From NCBI GenBank assembly GCA_017454005.1, contig JAFTDU010000096.1, positions 1-48,908 of the forward strand: a DNA stretch of 48,908 nt. The letters run 5' to 3'. The translations under genes were made by a program, and so were the position numbers. The notes beneath the pieces were generated by a model that saw only the letters and a program-made list of their open reading frames with translations, was not told the DNA's origin and did no database searches. Position 1 is the first letter of the stretch; each line of letters opens with the position of its first letter. Origin of the DNA: Desulfovibrionaceae bacterium. GTDB lineage: Bacteria > Desulfobacterota > Desulfovibrionia > Desulfovibrionales > Desulfovibrionaceae. Of this stretch, positions 1 to 12,443 are shown one piece after another.

Positions 1-205
1 AAAATATTTGTTCTGGAGAAGAACTCAAATTTACAGAATACGTTTAACATGCATAATCATATCAATATATAATAAATTAAATAAACATAAATGTAACATT
101 ATGTGCGCTTTTTTTACCATTTAGTATGAAAATTTATATTTGGAAAAGAAAGAGCGAGCATATGCAAAATTCATGCCGTTAGGCGACTGAACCCTTACCC
201 TTTTT
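1..205. other. AT-rich spacer at left edge
   Basis: No gene is visible in these 205 bases. They hold one copy of the 38-bp repeat listed separately (161-198), which lies just beyond the stop codon of the CstA-type gene. No convincing terminator follows that gene: the T-run at 201-207 would be an A-run in its transcript. Confidence 0.6.
161..198 (-). repeat. 38-bp hairpin-forming repeat, left copy
   Basis: Read on the minus strand, this 38-mer matches 48771-48808 on the plus strand at 36 of 38 positions, with the first 26 identical. It contains GCC-TAAC-GGC flanked by TTCA/TGAA, so it can fold into a small hairpin. In both copies it lies tens of bases or less beyond the stop codon of a gene, in the same orientation as that gene. 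It could be a repetitive extragenic element, a 3'-end RNA signal or a protein-binding site; nothing here decides which. Confidence 0.75.
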
Positions 206-1753
206 TTAATACCTTGCTTCTTCAGCATTAGGCATTTTACTTGCACGTAAAAAAAAGAGTATCAAGATACAGATTGTGAAAGCAATACCAATGATTGTGG
301 CTAAAGGTAGACTTAAATTGAGGGGAAATTGTTTGTCATAGCAAAAATAGGTGCTGCACACAGAAGTCATAAAACATGCTGGGATTAGGGCAATCCAAAA
401 ACAGCGTTTTCTGCGTTTTAAAAAGACGCTACAGGCCCATAAGGTCACGCAAGCTAAGGTCTGGTTTGTCCAGCCAAAGGCCATCCAAATGGCACTAAAG
501 TCGCCCACAGCAAAGTAGATGCCTAAAGCAAATACAGGTAGCGCCACAAGGATGCGATTAGCAATTTTATTCTGATTTAATTGTAGAATATCGGCCATGA
601 TGAGTCGGCCTGTGCGGAAGGCTGTATCGCCGGTAGAGATGGGTAAAATGACAACGCCTAAAAAGACTAACGTGCCACCCAAGACGCCTCCAAGCAAGCC
701 TTCTGAAGCTTGAGAGACGACCACAGGGGGCTTACCTGCTTGTAAGAGCGCCTGCGTATCACCGTTATAAAAAGAGAGGCCTACGGTTACCCAAATTAAG
801 GCAATCAAGCCTTCAGCAATCATGGTGCCATAGAACATACTTCTAGCTTGGGTCTCCGAGCGCATGCAGCGGGCCATCATGGGAGATTGGGTAGCGTGGA
901 AACCTGATATGGCGCCACAGGCAATGGTCACAAAGATTAAAGGCCACAAGGGCAGGTGGTTGGGATGCAGGTTGGTGAAAAAATCTTCTAATTTGACATT
1001 CGGTAAAATATGGTAGTTAGGATTAACAAGCAAGGCTATAAATAAACTCACTGCCATGAAGATTAATAAAATAGCAAAGAGAGGATAAATTTTAGCAATA
1101 ATTGTATCAATTGGTAAGATCGTTGCCAAAAAATAATAGCAAAAAATAATGATTGAAAAGAAAATTACGAAAATCTTGACCAAATCGATTTGCCCTTGAG
1201 CATTACAACAAAACTGCGCTAAAAAACTATCTGTAACACAATCAAGAATACTTTGGGCAACATGTGTGTTTTGAATTAATTGATTGGTTTTAAAGGCTAA
1301 AAGTGCCGCAGGACCGTTGACAAAGACTGCACCAACCAGCACCATGAACCAAATGGTAAAGAGCAATAAAAACCATCTGACATATTTTCCTAGATTGCGG
1401 CCAATGATATCAGGATATGATGCACCACCATACCGCAAACTCATGCTGCCGGCTAAAAAATCATGGACAGCACCAGCAAAGATACTACCAAAGACTACCC
1501 AGAGTAGTGCTGCAGGTCCATACAGGGCTCCTAAAATTGGCCCAAAGACAGGTCCCAAGCCTGCAATATTGAGCAGTTGGATAAAAAAGATTTTATAGGG
1601 TTTTAGAGGTACATAATCAACGCCATCTGCCTTTGTCATGACTGATGTCACACGTGTAGCATCTATGCCAAAAATTTTTGCAGCAACGCGACTATAGATA
1701 GCATAGCCAAGCAATAATAAAATCACTGCTGCTAAAAAATACACAAGACCCAT
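206..1753 (-). CDS. cstA: CstA-family carbon starvation protein, probable pyruvate transporter
   Basis: This is a polytopic inner-membrane protein of 515 residues with about a dozen or more hydrophobic segments. The N-terminal half has the CstA signature region (DYVPLKPYKIFF, then GLGPVFGPILGA and AGAVHDFLAG), and the family's GAISGFHATQSP stretch lies in the middle. Its length fits the short CstA class rather than the ~700-residue E. coli protein. Family members import pyruvate or peptides; pyruvate is the better guess because the next genes on the same strand are ackA and pta and a pyruvate:ferredoxin oxidoreductase follows. The ATG at 1753 has an AGGATT-like ribosome site. A terminator at 1889-1918 separates it from ackA, so it probably has its own promoter. 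The family is sure; the substrate is inferred. Confidence 0.88.
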   Translation of the reverse strand: MGLVYFLAAVILLLLGYAIYSRVAAKIFGIDATRVTSVMTKADGVDYVPLKPYKIFFIQLLNIAGLGPVFGPILGALYGPAALLWVVFGSIFAGAVHDFLAGSMSLRYGGASYPDIIGRNLGKYVRWFLLLFTIWFMVLVGAVFVNGPAALLAFKTNQLIQNTHVAQSILDCVTDSFLAQFCCNAQGQIDLVKIFVIFFSIIIFCYYFLATILPIDTIIAKIYPLFAILLIFMAVSLFIALLVNPNYHILPNVKLEDFFTNLHPNHLPLWPLIFVTIACGAISGFHATQSPMMARCMRSETQARSMFYGTMIAEGLIALIWVTVGLSFYNGDTQALLQAGKPPVVVSQASEGLLGGVLGGTLVFLGVVILPISTGDTAFRTGRLIMADILQLNQNKIANRILVALPVFALGIYFAVGDFSAIWMAFGWTNQTLACVTLWACSVFLKRRKRCFWIALIPACFMTSVCSTYFCYDKQFPLNLSLPLATIIGIAFTICILILFFLRASKMPNAEEARY

Positions 1754-1888
1754 AGACCAATCCTACTCTTTGCATCTGCCCAAAGTTCTATGTCAATTGC
1801 TAAGTACAAATATCTGCAGAAGAATATATGAAAAACAAGATATACTGTAAAGAATAGTTTTAAAGAACTTTGGAGTATAAAAGCATGA

Positions 1889-1919
1889 TAAAAAAAGCCC
1901 TGTTGTAACAACAGGGCTA
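1889..1919 (-). terminator. Rho-independent terminator of ackA
   Basis: A perfect 10-bp stem (AGCCCTGTTG 1896-1905, CAACAGGGCT 1909-1918) with a 3-base loop is followed on the minus strand by a run of T. It lies 17 bases beyond the ackA stop. Confidence 0.9.
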
Positions 1920-1935
1920 TGAATATAGAAGAACC

Positions 1936-3165
1936 TTAAGCTTTCTTTGATTTTGCTAACACATCTTGGGCTGTTAAAGCAATTTGTAATTCTTCATTGG
2001 TAGGAATTACTAAGACTTTAACTCGTGAATCAGCTGTGGAGATATCACGTTCATCACCACTGCGTGTTTCATTTTTAGCTTTATCTAAGCAGATGCCGAC
2101 ACTTTCAAGACCAGCCACTACGCCTGCACGTACTTTGGCGTCATTTTCACCAATGCCAGCACTAAAGATTAAGCAATCTACATGTCCTTCAAGCAAGAAG
2201 AAGAAACTACCAAGTTGCTTCTTGAAGGAGCGAATCAAGATTTTGCGGGCTAAAATAGCGTCAGCATTGTTTTCTTGATCGGCTAAGCGGTGCATGTCAC
2301 GTAAGTCAGTTTGCCCGCAGAGCCCAAGCAAGCCTGACTTTTTATTCATGATGGTATCGACTTCTTTTGCCGACAAGCCTTTTTGATCCATGATATAGGG
2401 CACAATAGCAGGATCAATGCTGCCACAACGTGTACCCATAACCACGCCCTCAAGAGGGGTTAAGCCCATGCTTGTGTCGATACATTTACCATTTTTAACG
2501 CAACCTAAAGAAGAACCATTCCCTAAGTGAAGGGTAATACAGTTGAACTCTTCAAGGGGTTTGTGCATGAAGGCTGCGCCACGATGGGTCAGATAGGTGT
2601 GGGATGTGCCATGGAAACCATAGCGGCGAATTTGCAGCTCTTTGCACAGATCCTTAGGCAGGGCATAGGTATAGGCTTCTTCAGGCATCTGCATGCCAAA
2701 GGCCGTATCAAAGACAGCTACATTGGGTACCCCTGGGAATAATTTCTCAGCAACTTCAATACCTGTGTAGTTCGGTGGATTGTGTAAGGGGCCTAAGGGG
2801 AAGGCGTCGCGAATGGTCTTTTTGCAAGCTTCATCAACCAAGGCCGGCTGAGTTTGATAATAGCCGCCATGGAGTACCCGGTGACCAATGACACTAATTT
2901 CTTTAGTATCCTTGATCACACCCTTTTTGGCATCTGTTAACAACTCAATTACTTTATTGAGGGCCACAGCATGATCTTTAAAGGGCTCTTCCAGGCTAAT
3001 TTTTTCTTCTTTAGCTGTGTCAGGGGCAATCTTGTGCGTTAAGCAACCTGTTGTGGGGTCGCCAATACGCTCTACAAGACCCTGACAAAGCACGCTGTGA
3101 TCATCCATGTTGAAAAGTTTGTATTTACAAGAGGATGACCCAGCATTCAAAACAAGAATTTTCAT
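1936..3165 (-). CDS. ackA: Acetate kinase
   Basis: The enzyme converts acetyl phosphate and ADP to acetate and ATP, the energy-yielding last step of acetate formation, in the cytoplasm. The protein of about 409 residues begins KILVLNAGSSS and carries RVLHGG, GFHGTSH and the HLGNGSS phosphate-binding motif, then GVVMGTRCGSIDP and FSAGIGEN, all typical of AckA over the full family length. An upstream extension to 3222 is open, but the ATG at 3165 has GAGGAAA seven bases ahead and starts at the conserved N-terminus, so I chose it. It follows pta on the same strand with a 275-base gap, and a strong terminator ends it. Confidence 0.97.
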   Translation of the reverse strand: MKILVLNAGSSSCKYKLFNMDDHSVLCQGLVERIGDPTTGCLTHKIAPDTAKEEKISLEEPFKDHAVALNKVIELLTDAKKGVIKDTKEISVIGHRVLHGGYYQTQPALVDEACKKTIRDAFPLGPLHNPPNYTGIEVAEKLFPGVPNVAVFDTAFGMQMPEEAYTYALPKDLCKELQIRRYGFHGTSHTYLTHRGAAFMHKPLEEFNCITLHLGNGSSLGCVKNGKCIDTSMGLTPLEGVVMGTRCGSIDPAIVPYIMDQKGLSAKEVDTIMNKKSGLLGLCGQTDLRDMHRLADQENNADAILARKILIRSFKKQLGSFFFLLEGHVDCLIFSAGIGENDAKVRAGVVAGLESVGICLDKAKNETRSGDERDISTADSRVKVLVIPTNEELQIALTAQDVLAKSKKA

Positions 3166-3440
3166 AAGTTTCCTCGACACGGCACCCAAATGCTTGGCAC
3201 TGGGGAGGATGCGGTGTAACAATCACCTTGTTTCAAGTTGATAGTCAAGGGTTATATGTTAAGCAAAACATCACACTAGTTATGTACCTGCAAGATTCAA
3301 ATCCACAAGAATCATTGAGCATTTAAATCTATAGGTACATACATGTAAGTCAATCAGGCAATAATTTATGAATATTCTGTCTAAATTTTAATCTAGAAAA
3401 GTTCTACGCGTTAGGATCTAAGATACTATTTAATGTAATC

Positions 3441-5027
3441 CTATTTCTCTTGGGCTGCTTGAATTGCAGTAATGGCCACAGTATTAATAATATCAGGTAC
3501 AAGGCAGCCGCGTGATAAGTCATTAACGGGTTTATTTAAGCCTTGGAGTACAGGACCAATAGCAATGGCATTAGCGGCACGTTGGACAGCCTTATAGGTA
3601 TTATTGCCACATGTTAAATTGGGGAAGATAAAGACTGTTGCCTGACCTGCTACAGGGCTGTTTGGCATCTTAGTCTTAGCAACTGTGGGATCAAAAGCTG
3701 CATCATACTGCAGAGGACCATCAATAACGAGATTTGGATCTTTGGCTTTGGCAAGCTTAGTAGCTTCAATAACGAGATCCACATCAGGGCCCTTGCCTGA
3801 ATTGCCTGTGGAGTAGCTCAACATGGCAACTTTTGGATCTACACCAAAGGCTTTAGCTGTTTGCGCTGTGATGACAGCAATTTCAGCTAATTGTTCAGCA
3901 GTGGGATTGGGATTAACTGCGCAGTCGCCAAAGACAAGAACGCGGTCTTTTAAGCACATTAAGAAGCAGGAGGATACTACTGAGAAACCAGGTTTGGTCT
4001 TGATGAACTGCAGGGCAGGACGAATGGTATGGGCGGTAGTATTGACAGCACCACTAACCATGCCATCAGCATCACCTTTTTTCACCATCATGGTGCCATA
4101 AGCTGTGGCATCAAGCATGGCTTTTTTGGCATCTTCTTCTGTTACACCTTTGCTCTTGCGTAATTCATAGAAGGTGTGCGCATAATCTTCATATTTAGGT
4201 GAATCTTTGGGATTGAGTAATGTGGCTTTTGAGATATCAAGATTGAGAGATTGGGCTTTAGCTTTAATAGCATCAACCTGACCTAAGAGGATGATATCAG
4301 CAATATTTTGATTGAGTAATACTGCAGCTGCTTTTAAGATGCGGTCTTCTTCACCCTCAGCTAACACAATGCGCTGTTTGGCTTCGCGGGCGCGATCAGC
4401 AAGTTCTAGCTCAAACAGAGCCGGTGTCATGGGGAGATTCTCTCCTGTGCACACTTTGGCTAAGAGCGCATCGGTATTGACCTGCATGGCAAAATTGTCA
4501 GCAGTAACCTGCTCCATAAAGTAGAGAGGAGATTCGCCCTGTTTAGAGAAGGTGCAATTGAGCACTTCGTCTTGCGCTCTTGTGACACGTTGGCCCACAA
4601 TAATACTGCTAATGACGTAGATACCACAAGGGGCAATGGTTTTGGCACAGTCACTTAAGGCTGCATTTAAATCCGTGGAAGCTTGGACATCAAGCACAAT
4701 GGCTGTGGGAGCTTTGAGTTTGGCAATAGCCAAAGCTTTACTCGTAAATTTGTCAGCCGTAGCGCAAGGTTGCGGGACGCAAAGCACAAAATCATACTTT
4801 CCTTGACATTCCTTAAAAGTACCTTGCAATGTATCAGGATTACAATCCAAAAAGGTCGCTTTACTTCCAACTGCAGTCTTAAGTTTCCCTGCAAAGTCAC
4901 CACCGCAAGGGGAGAGCACGGCAATTGATTTTTTTGCCTTTTGAATTAAGTCAAGTACATTAGGAACGAGAGCAAGAACTGTTTTGTCAGTTGCGGTACC
5001 AAGGATAGTAAGTGCATTACTTTTCAT
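3441..5027 (-). CDS. pta: Phosphate acetyltransferase
   Basis: This enzyme makes acetyl phosphate from acetyl-CoA and phosphate, feeding AckA. The 528-residue protein has the PTA_PTB catalytic domain from about residue 203 to the end: RIVLAEGEEDRIL, then DGMVSGAVNTTA, VFGDCAVNPNP, and MLSYSTGNSGKGPDVD. The first ~200 residues are a separate region that looks like a worn version of the N-terminal P-loop domain of long Pta enzymes: I see no Walker A motif and no complete DRTGG regulatory domain. It is therefore shorter than the ~700-residue form and longer than the ~330-residue form. The ATG at 5027 has AGGAG nine bases upstream. It pairs with ackA downstream. Confidence 0.95.
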   Translation of the reverse strand: MKSNALTILGTATDKTVLALVPNVLDLIQKAKKSIAVLSPCGGDFAGKLKTAVGSKATFLDCNPDTLQGTFKECQGKYDFVLCVPQPCATADKFTSKALAIAKLKAPTAIVLDVQASTDLNAALSDCAKTIAPCGIYVISSIIVGQRVTRAQDEVLNCTFSKQGESPLYFMEQVTADNFAMQVNTDALLAKVCTGENLPMTPALFELELADRAREAKQRIVLAEGEEDRILKAAAVLLNQNIADIILLGQVDAIKAKAQSLNLDISKATLLNPKDSPKYEDYAHTFYELRKSKGVTEEDAKKAMLDATAYGTMMVKKGDADGMVSGAVNTTAHTIRPALQFIKTKPGFSVVSSCFLMCLKDRVLVFGDCAVNPNPTAEQLAEIAVITAQTAKAFGVDPKVAMLSYSTGNSGKGPDVDLVIEATKLAKAKDPNLVIDGPLQYDAAFDPTVAKTKMPNSPVAGQATVFIFPNLTCGNNTYKAVQRAANAIAIGPVLQGLNKPVNDLSRGCLVPDIINTVAITAIQAAQEK

Positions 5028-5432
5028 TAAAAAGAACTCCTAAGATAAAACTTAGATGCTTTACTAAAGAGCGCAAACGATGAAATTTACGATATTTAAA
5101 GAATGAGAACGTTTTTAGGAAGTGTTTATAATAAACGTAAATTGAATATCTGAATATGAAATTAAGTATAATATGCAAACATTAATGTCGTGTTAAAATA
5201 AAATGCTGCATCATTATAAAAGATGTATTTATAAAAATGTAGCAAACTACACTAATTATTTTTCAAAAAAAATAATTAGTAAATCTTTAACGATTTAAAC
5301 ACAGATCAGAGCATTACTGGAATATAACTTAGCTAATTCGTAGAAAAAATATTTTTATGTTTACTATAATACTTGTATACAATATTTAGAATAGCTGTTT
5401 GTTTTATTGATATAAATGTTGAATACGTTTTT
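5028..5432. other. AT-rich intergenic region, no gene seen
   Basis: These 405 bases between the glycosyltransferase stop and the pta start are very AT-rich. They must hold the pta promoter on the minus strand, but I cannot pick it out with confidence. No ORF, repeat copy or clear terminator is seen. Confidence 0.5.
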
Positions 5433-6458
5433 TTAATGCGCATATGTCAGTCTTTTACTCATTTCTAATTTTGCTAATAAAGATTGGTCAGAAGAATGAA
5501 CGAAATTATAAAACCAATTAAAACCACAATATCTTTTTAAAAAATTTACATCTTGAGCTTTTAAATATGCTAAAATCTTGATATCGTTAGACAACGACAT
5601 AAGTTTATTTACTAGTGATAATGCAGTATCAGGCGGGAATGTTTGATGGTATAGTGCTAGAATAATTTTATTAAAAAATGCAACATAAAATCCATTTAAA
5701 ATTGAATAGATACATCCTAAGGAGCTATTCTTTATAGATACATTAACAAAATATGTTATATATTGTAGACCACATACACATTCATCATATGTTGGTGCTG
5801 ACGTTGTAAGACTCTGCTCGCGTTTATGATAATAATATACAATATCAGATACAAATACACATCGATTTATGTGGTAAAAAAGTTTTGCAAGAAACCAATT
5901 ATCTACATAATCTCTGCAATTTTCAGGAAAGTAAATATTATGATCATGCAAAAGATGTGTTGGGAAAAGCTTATTCCAGTATACATCTAAAAATAAATCT
6001 GAAAGATGGTAGTGTGAACAGATATCTCTTGGAGAAAAAATGTCAGAGAGAATTGAAGGACGTTGGATAAAGCGGGTTAAAATCCCATTGTAAAATTCCT
6101 CATAGCCGCCGACCACTAGAGCATTATATTTGTGATATGCATCAAAGCGAATTTGCAGAGAATTGAACGGTAGAGCATCATCTGGATCTGCGAATACCAA
6201 TGTTTCGCCTTGAGCCTGCACAATGCCTTGGTTTAATGCATTATTGCAACCAACATTGTGTTTTAAATGTACGATCTTAATGCGTTTATCTTTGTGTGCG
6301 TAGGATTTTAATATGTCGAGGCTATTGTCTGTGGAATTGTCATCTACTGCAATTAATTCAAAATTTGAGAAGGTTTGCTGTAAAATAGAAGCAAAAAAAC
6401 GCCGCAAATATTGTGCAACATTGTATACTGGCACTATTACTGAAATAAGAGGCTTCAT
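5433..6458 (-). CDS. Family 2 glycosyltransferase
   Basis: The protein of 341 residues starts with the GT-A fold typical of GT2 enzymes: PLISVIVPVYN, QTFSNFELIAVDDNSTD and, near residue 90, FADPDDALP, whose acidic residues bind the metal and nucleotide sugar. The C-terminal ~150 residues are rich in Phe, Tyr, Ile and Lys and are not recognisable. Such enzymes build capsule, O-antigen or other surface glycans at the cytoplasmic face of the membrane; the donor and acceptor cannot be read from the sequence. It stands alone between two long AT-rich spacers, and its own base composition is more AT-rich than its neighbours, which suggests transfer or the remnant of a larger glycan locus. Confidence 0.9.
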   Translation of the reverse strand: MKPLISVIVPVYNVAQYLRRFFASILQQTFSNFELIAVDDNSTDNSLDILKSYAHKDKRIKIVHLKHNVGCNNALNQGIVQAQGETLVFADPDDALPFNSLQIRFDAYHKYNALVVGGYEEFYNGILTRFIQRPSILSDIFSPRDICSHYHLSDLFLDVYWNKLFPTHLLHDHNIYFPENCRDYVDNWFLAKLFYHINRCVFVSDIVYYYHKREQSLTTSAPTYDECVCGLQYITYFVNVSIKNSSLGCIYSILNGFYVAFFNKIILALYHQTFPPDTALSLVNKLMSLSNDIKILAYLKAQDVNFLKRYCGFNWFYNFVHSSDQSLLAKLEMSKRLTYAH

Positions 6459-7046
6459 ATCAATATTCTGATTAAGAATTAATATTTTAATTTGTACTGA
6501 TTAGTTCTTATAATCGTTAAAGCATTCACACTGAATTCTATAGGCATCGAATATTTCAGCATTAAAAAAATAATTTATTATTTGCGAGTAAATAAGAAAT
6601 TTTTTATCCAAAAATTTTCTAGAACGTATCACACTATTGTTATACTCTGATAAGAATCGTTTCGAAATATGTTTTCATTTTTTTTTAGAAAAGCATTTAT
6701 CTCGTCCGCTATTGTGTAGTAATAAATAGTAATTAAATTTTTTAACAAATGTATAAATAATATAAATATATATTATCGCTAAAAATTTAATGAACCTAAA
6801 TATAATGCTACCTAATTGGAAAAATGAGTAATTAAAATTATGGTTAAACTACAAATCAATTTAATTGTATAAGTGTAATAGCTTTATATTTTATCATTAC
6901 ATCATAAGTTACAATAAGTATAACATTATACTATATATGTTTGAATAAATGAACAAAAAAATACAAATTATTAACATTATGTAACTTATTATGTCTTGAT
7001 CTTAATACAAAAAATCTCTTCATATACAGAGTGTAATACATTAATA
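6459..7046. other. AT-rich intergenic region, no gene seen
   Basis: Nearly 600 extremely AT-rich bases with stop codons in all frames. It presumably includes the promoter of the glycosyltransferase on the minus strand near 6460-6560. I find no repeat copy, RNA gene or ORF. Confidence 0.5.
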
Positions 7047-7081
7047 GAAACTACGCCACACTTAACGCATGGCGTAGTTTC
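7047..7081 (-). terminator. Hairpin terminator beyond the PFOR gene
   Basis: A 12-bp perfect stem (GAAACTACGCCA 7047-7058 against TGGCGTAGTTTC 7070-7081) lies about 70 bases beyond the PFOR stop. The tail on the minus strand is only moderately T-rich (TTTCTATTA), so efficiency is uncertain. Confidence 0.7.
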
Positions 7082-7149
7082 TATTGTTGAAGAGTTATGC
7101 CAATATCATATCAATCAGTTCTATTTAGTACAGTAGATCCTAGGGAAGA

Positions 7150-10728
<3,579 letters not shown>

Positions 10729-10953
10729 TTAGGTATATAGATGTGTAACCACACATCTCAAAGATTCTGACAATAAAGAACCATACTCAAGTTCCAGCAT
10801 GATTAACAGTATCAACGCATTCAAGCATTATACAGCAAATCATTGGAACCATTAATATCTACGTTGTGGACTATTATCTTCCAACTAGACCACTAGAATA
10901 TATAGCGTTAATTCATTAGAAAATACGGCGAATACGTATGCCTAAATTAGCTT

Positions 10954-11928
10954 CTATTTTGCAGGAAAAAATTGATCAATAAGTGTGTAGAGTTTACTCC
11001 ACTCTTCCACTTGACATAAGGCTCTACGGATCTCTTTAGCCCTGGGCTCCCCATGGACTAAGGCTGCTAAAATTCCCCGCATACGTTTTGTTTGATCTCT
11101 GTCAGGATAAGCCAACTCTACAAAGTGTAAATATTGACAGAGAAGTTCGCGCAGATTTTTCTCTGGCAGAGGTGTGGCATTAAGTAAAGCCTTATGCTCT
11201 TGAAAGATTTGGGGGTTGCGTAAGGCCCCTCTAGCATACATAACTGTGTTACAGTTAGTAATACTCAAGCACTGCACACCTTGCTCTGCTGTAAATAAAT
11301 CACCTGAGGCCACAAGGGGAATCCTTATGCGCTTGGCAAGGGAGGTCAATTTCGTTAAATCAGCAGTACCCTTAAAATATTGTTTGGCATACCTTGGATG
11401 CAGGGTGATCCAGCCAGCACCTAAGTCTTCAAGAGAAAGCGCTATATCTGGACAGGGGTGCTGAGCATCAAGGCCTAAGCGCAGTTTAAAACCCACATGC
11501 CCTGGTTCTGCGCTTTTAATCATGGCACTAGCGCAGTCTAAAAGCACTTGTGGGTTACTTAACAGGGCTGCGCCTGCATTTTGGCGCATGACTTTGGGCA
11601 CCGAACAGCCCACATTTAAATCAAAATAGCTATAGCCCTTTTCCCGTAATAAACTGACACTAGCTGCTAAAAATTCGGGCTCTGCGCCGAATAATTGCAC
11701 AATAAGCGGCGTATCACTGGGCGTAGTTTTTAGTAAGGGCCAGGTACCTTTACTTTGGTAGATTAAGCCCTTGGCACTGATCATTTCAGTGCAACAACAG
11801 GCTGCACCATAACTGCGAGCAAGGAGTCTAAAGGCTAAATCACTATAGCCTGCCATGGGCGCAAGCCAAGGGGCATCCTTAGTAAAAGGCAATGCGGAAG
11901 TATTGTGTTGAGTGTAAGTTATTTGCAT
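10954..11928 (-). CDS. dusB: tRNA-dihydrouridine synthase
   Basis: This FMN enzyme reduces specific uridines in the D-loop of tRNA to dihydrouridine. The 324-residue protein has the Dus barrel features in order: LAPMAGYSDLAFR binding the flavin, TEMISAKG, QLFGAEPE, and DLNVGCSVPKV with the catalytic cysteine at residue 108, then VASGDLFTAEQG and VMYARGALRNP near the phosphate site. Assignment to the DusB branch rather than DusA or DusC is my best guess from its general look. The ribosome site before the ATG at 11928 is weak. It is flanked by spacers and seems to be a single-gene unit. Confidence 0.88.
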   Translation of the reverse strand: MQITYTQHNTSALPFTKDAPWLAPMAGYSDLAFRLLARSYGAACCCTEMISAKGLIYQSKGTWPLLKTTPSDTPLIVQLFGAEPEFLAASVSLLREKGYSYFDLNVGCSVPKVMRQNAGAALLSNPQVLLDCASAMIKSAEPGHVGFKLRLGLDAQHPCPDIALSLEDLGAGWITLHPRYAKQYFKGTADLTKLTSLAKRIRIPLVASGDLFTAEQGVQCLSITNCNTVMYARGALRNPQIFQEHKALLNATPLPEKNLRELLCQYLHFVELAYPDRDQTKRMRGILAALVHGEPRAKEIRRALCQVEEWSKLYTLIDQFFPAK

Positions 11929-12443
11929 TGCAACAAAAGAAAAAGGTACTTGTAAGTGTGGATCTAGCTAAGTTGATCTATGTGCATTTGCAAGAAGAAC
12001 GATACTGCCATCTCAAGGAAAAAATAGACTAATGGGTAATCATGCCCACATTTTCTTTTATATATAGAGCAAAAATTTAAGAAACTTTTTTTTGCGGCAA
12101 TGAAGAAGAAAAGAGGCAAAGAACTTGTCTTGGGATGACATAATTGCACCTTGCAAAAAGAGCGCATTTCACTTAAAAAGAAAAAGCACTAATCTCAAAT
12201 ATTTGTGCCCGCAAACAAAGCTAAGGGAGCATTCTCACGCGTTTTGGCGTTCACCGCAAAATTTGGGTGAGTCTTCTCTAACCTATTTTTTCAATTAAAA
12301 GTTTAAGTGAGATTGTGACTTAGAGCAATAGCGCCATTTTTTTGACAAGGCGGCCTTAGGAGCTTTGCTAGATCTATGTGGCAAAGTTTTTGCTAGCACC
12401 CTTTTAAGACCCTTTTTAAAGACAGGATCTTGAAGGAGCAGCC
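11929..12443. other. Divergent intergenic region
   Basis: This 515-base gap lies between the divergent dus and transglycosylase genes and should hold promoters for both. A TTGACA hexamer at 12342-12347 on the plus strand could be a -35 element for the transglycosylase, but no good -10 follows at the right distance. A 67-codon reverse ORF at 11964-12167 does not look coding. Confidence 0.4.

Noticed and set aside
6459-7046. Replication origin in the most AT-rich spacer
   Set aside because: No cluster of DnaA boxes and no dnaA, dnaN or gidA-type neighbours.
11964-12167. 67-codon ORF on the minus strand
   Set aside because: No ribosome site and a Phe/Lys-rich composition as expected from translated AT-rich spacer; it lies in a divergent promoter region.
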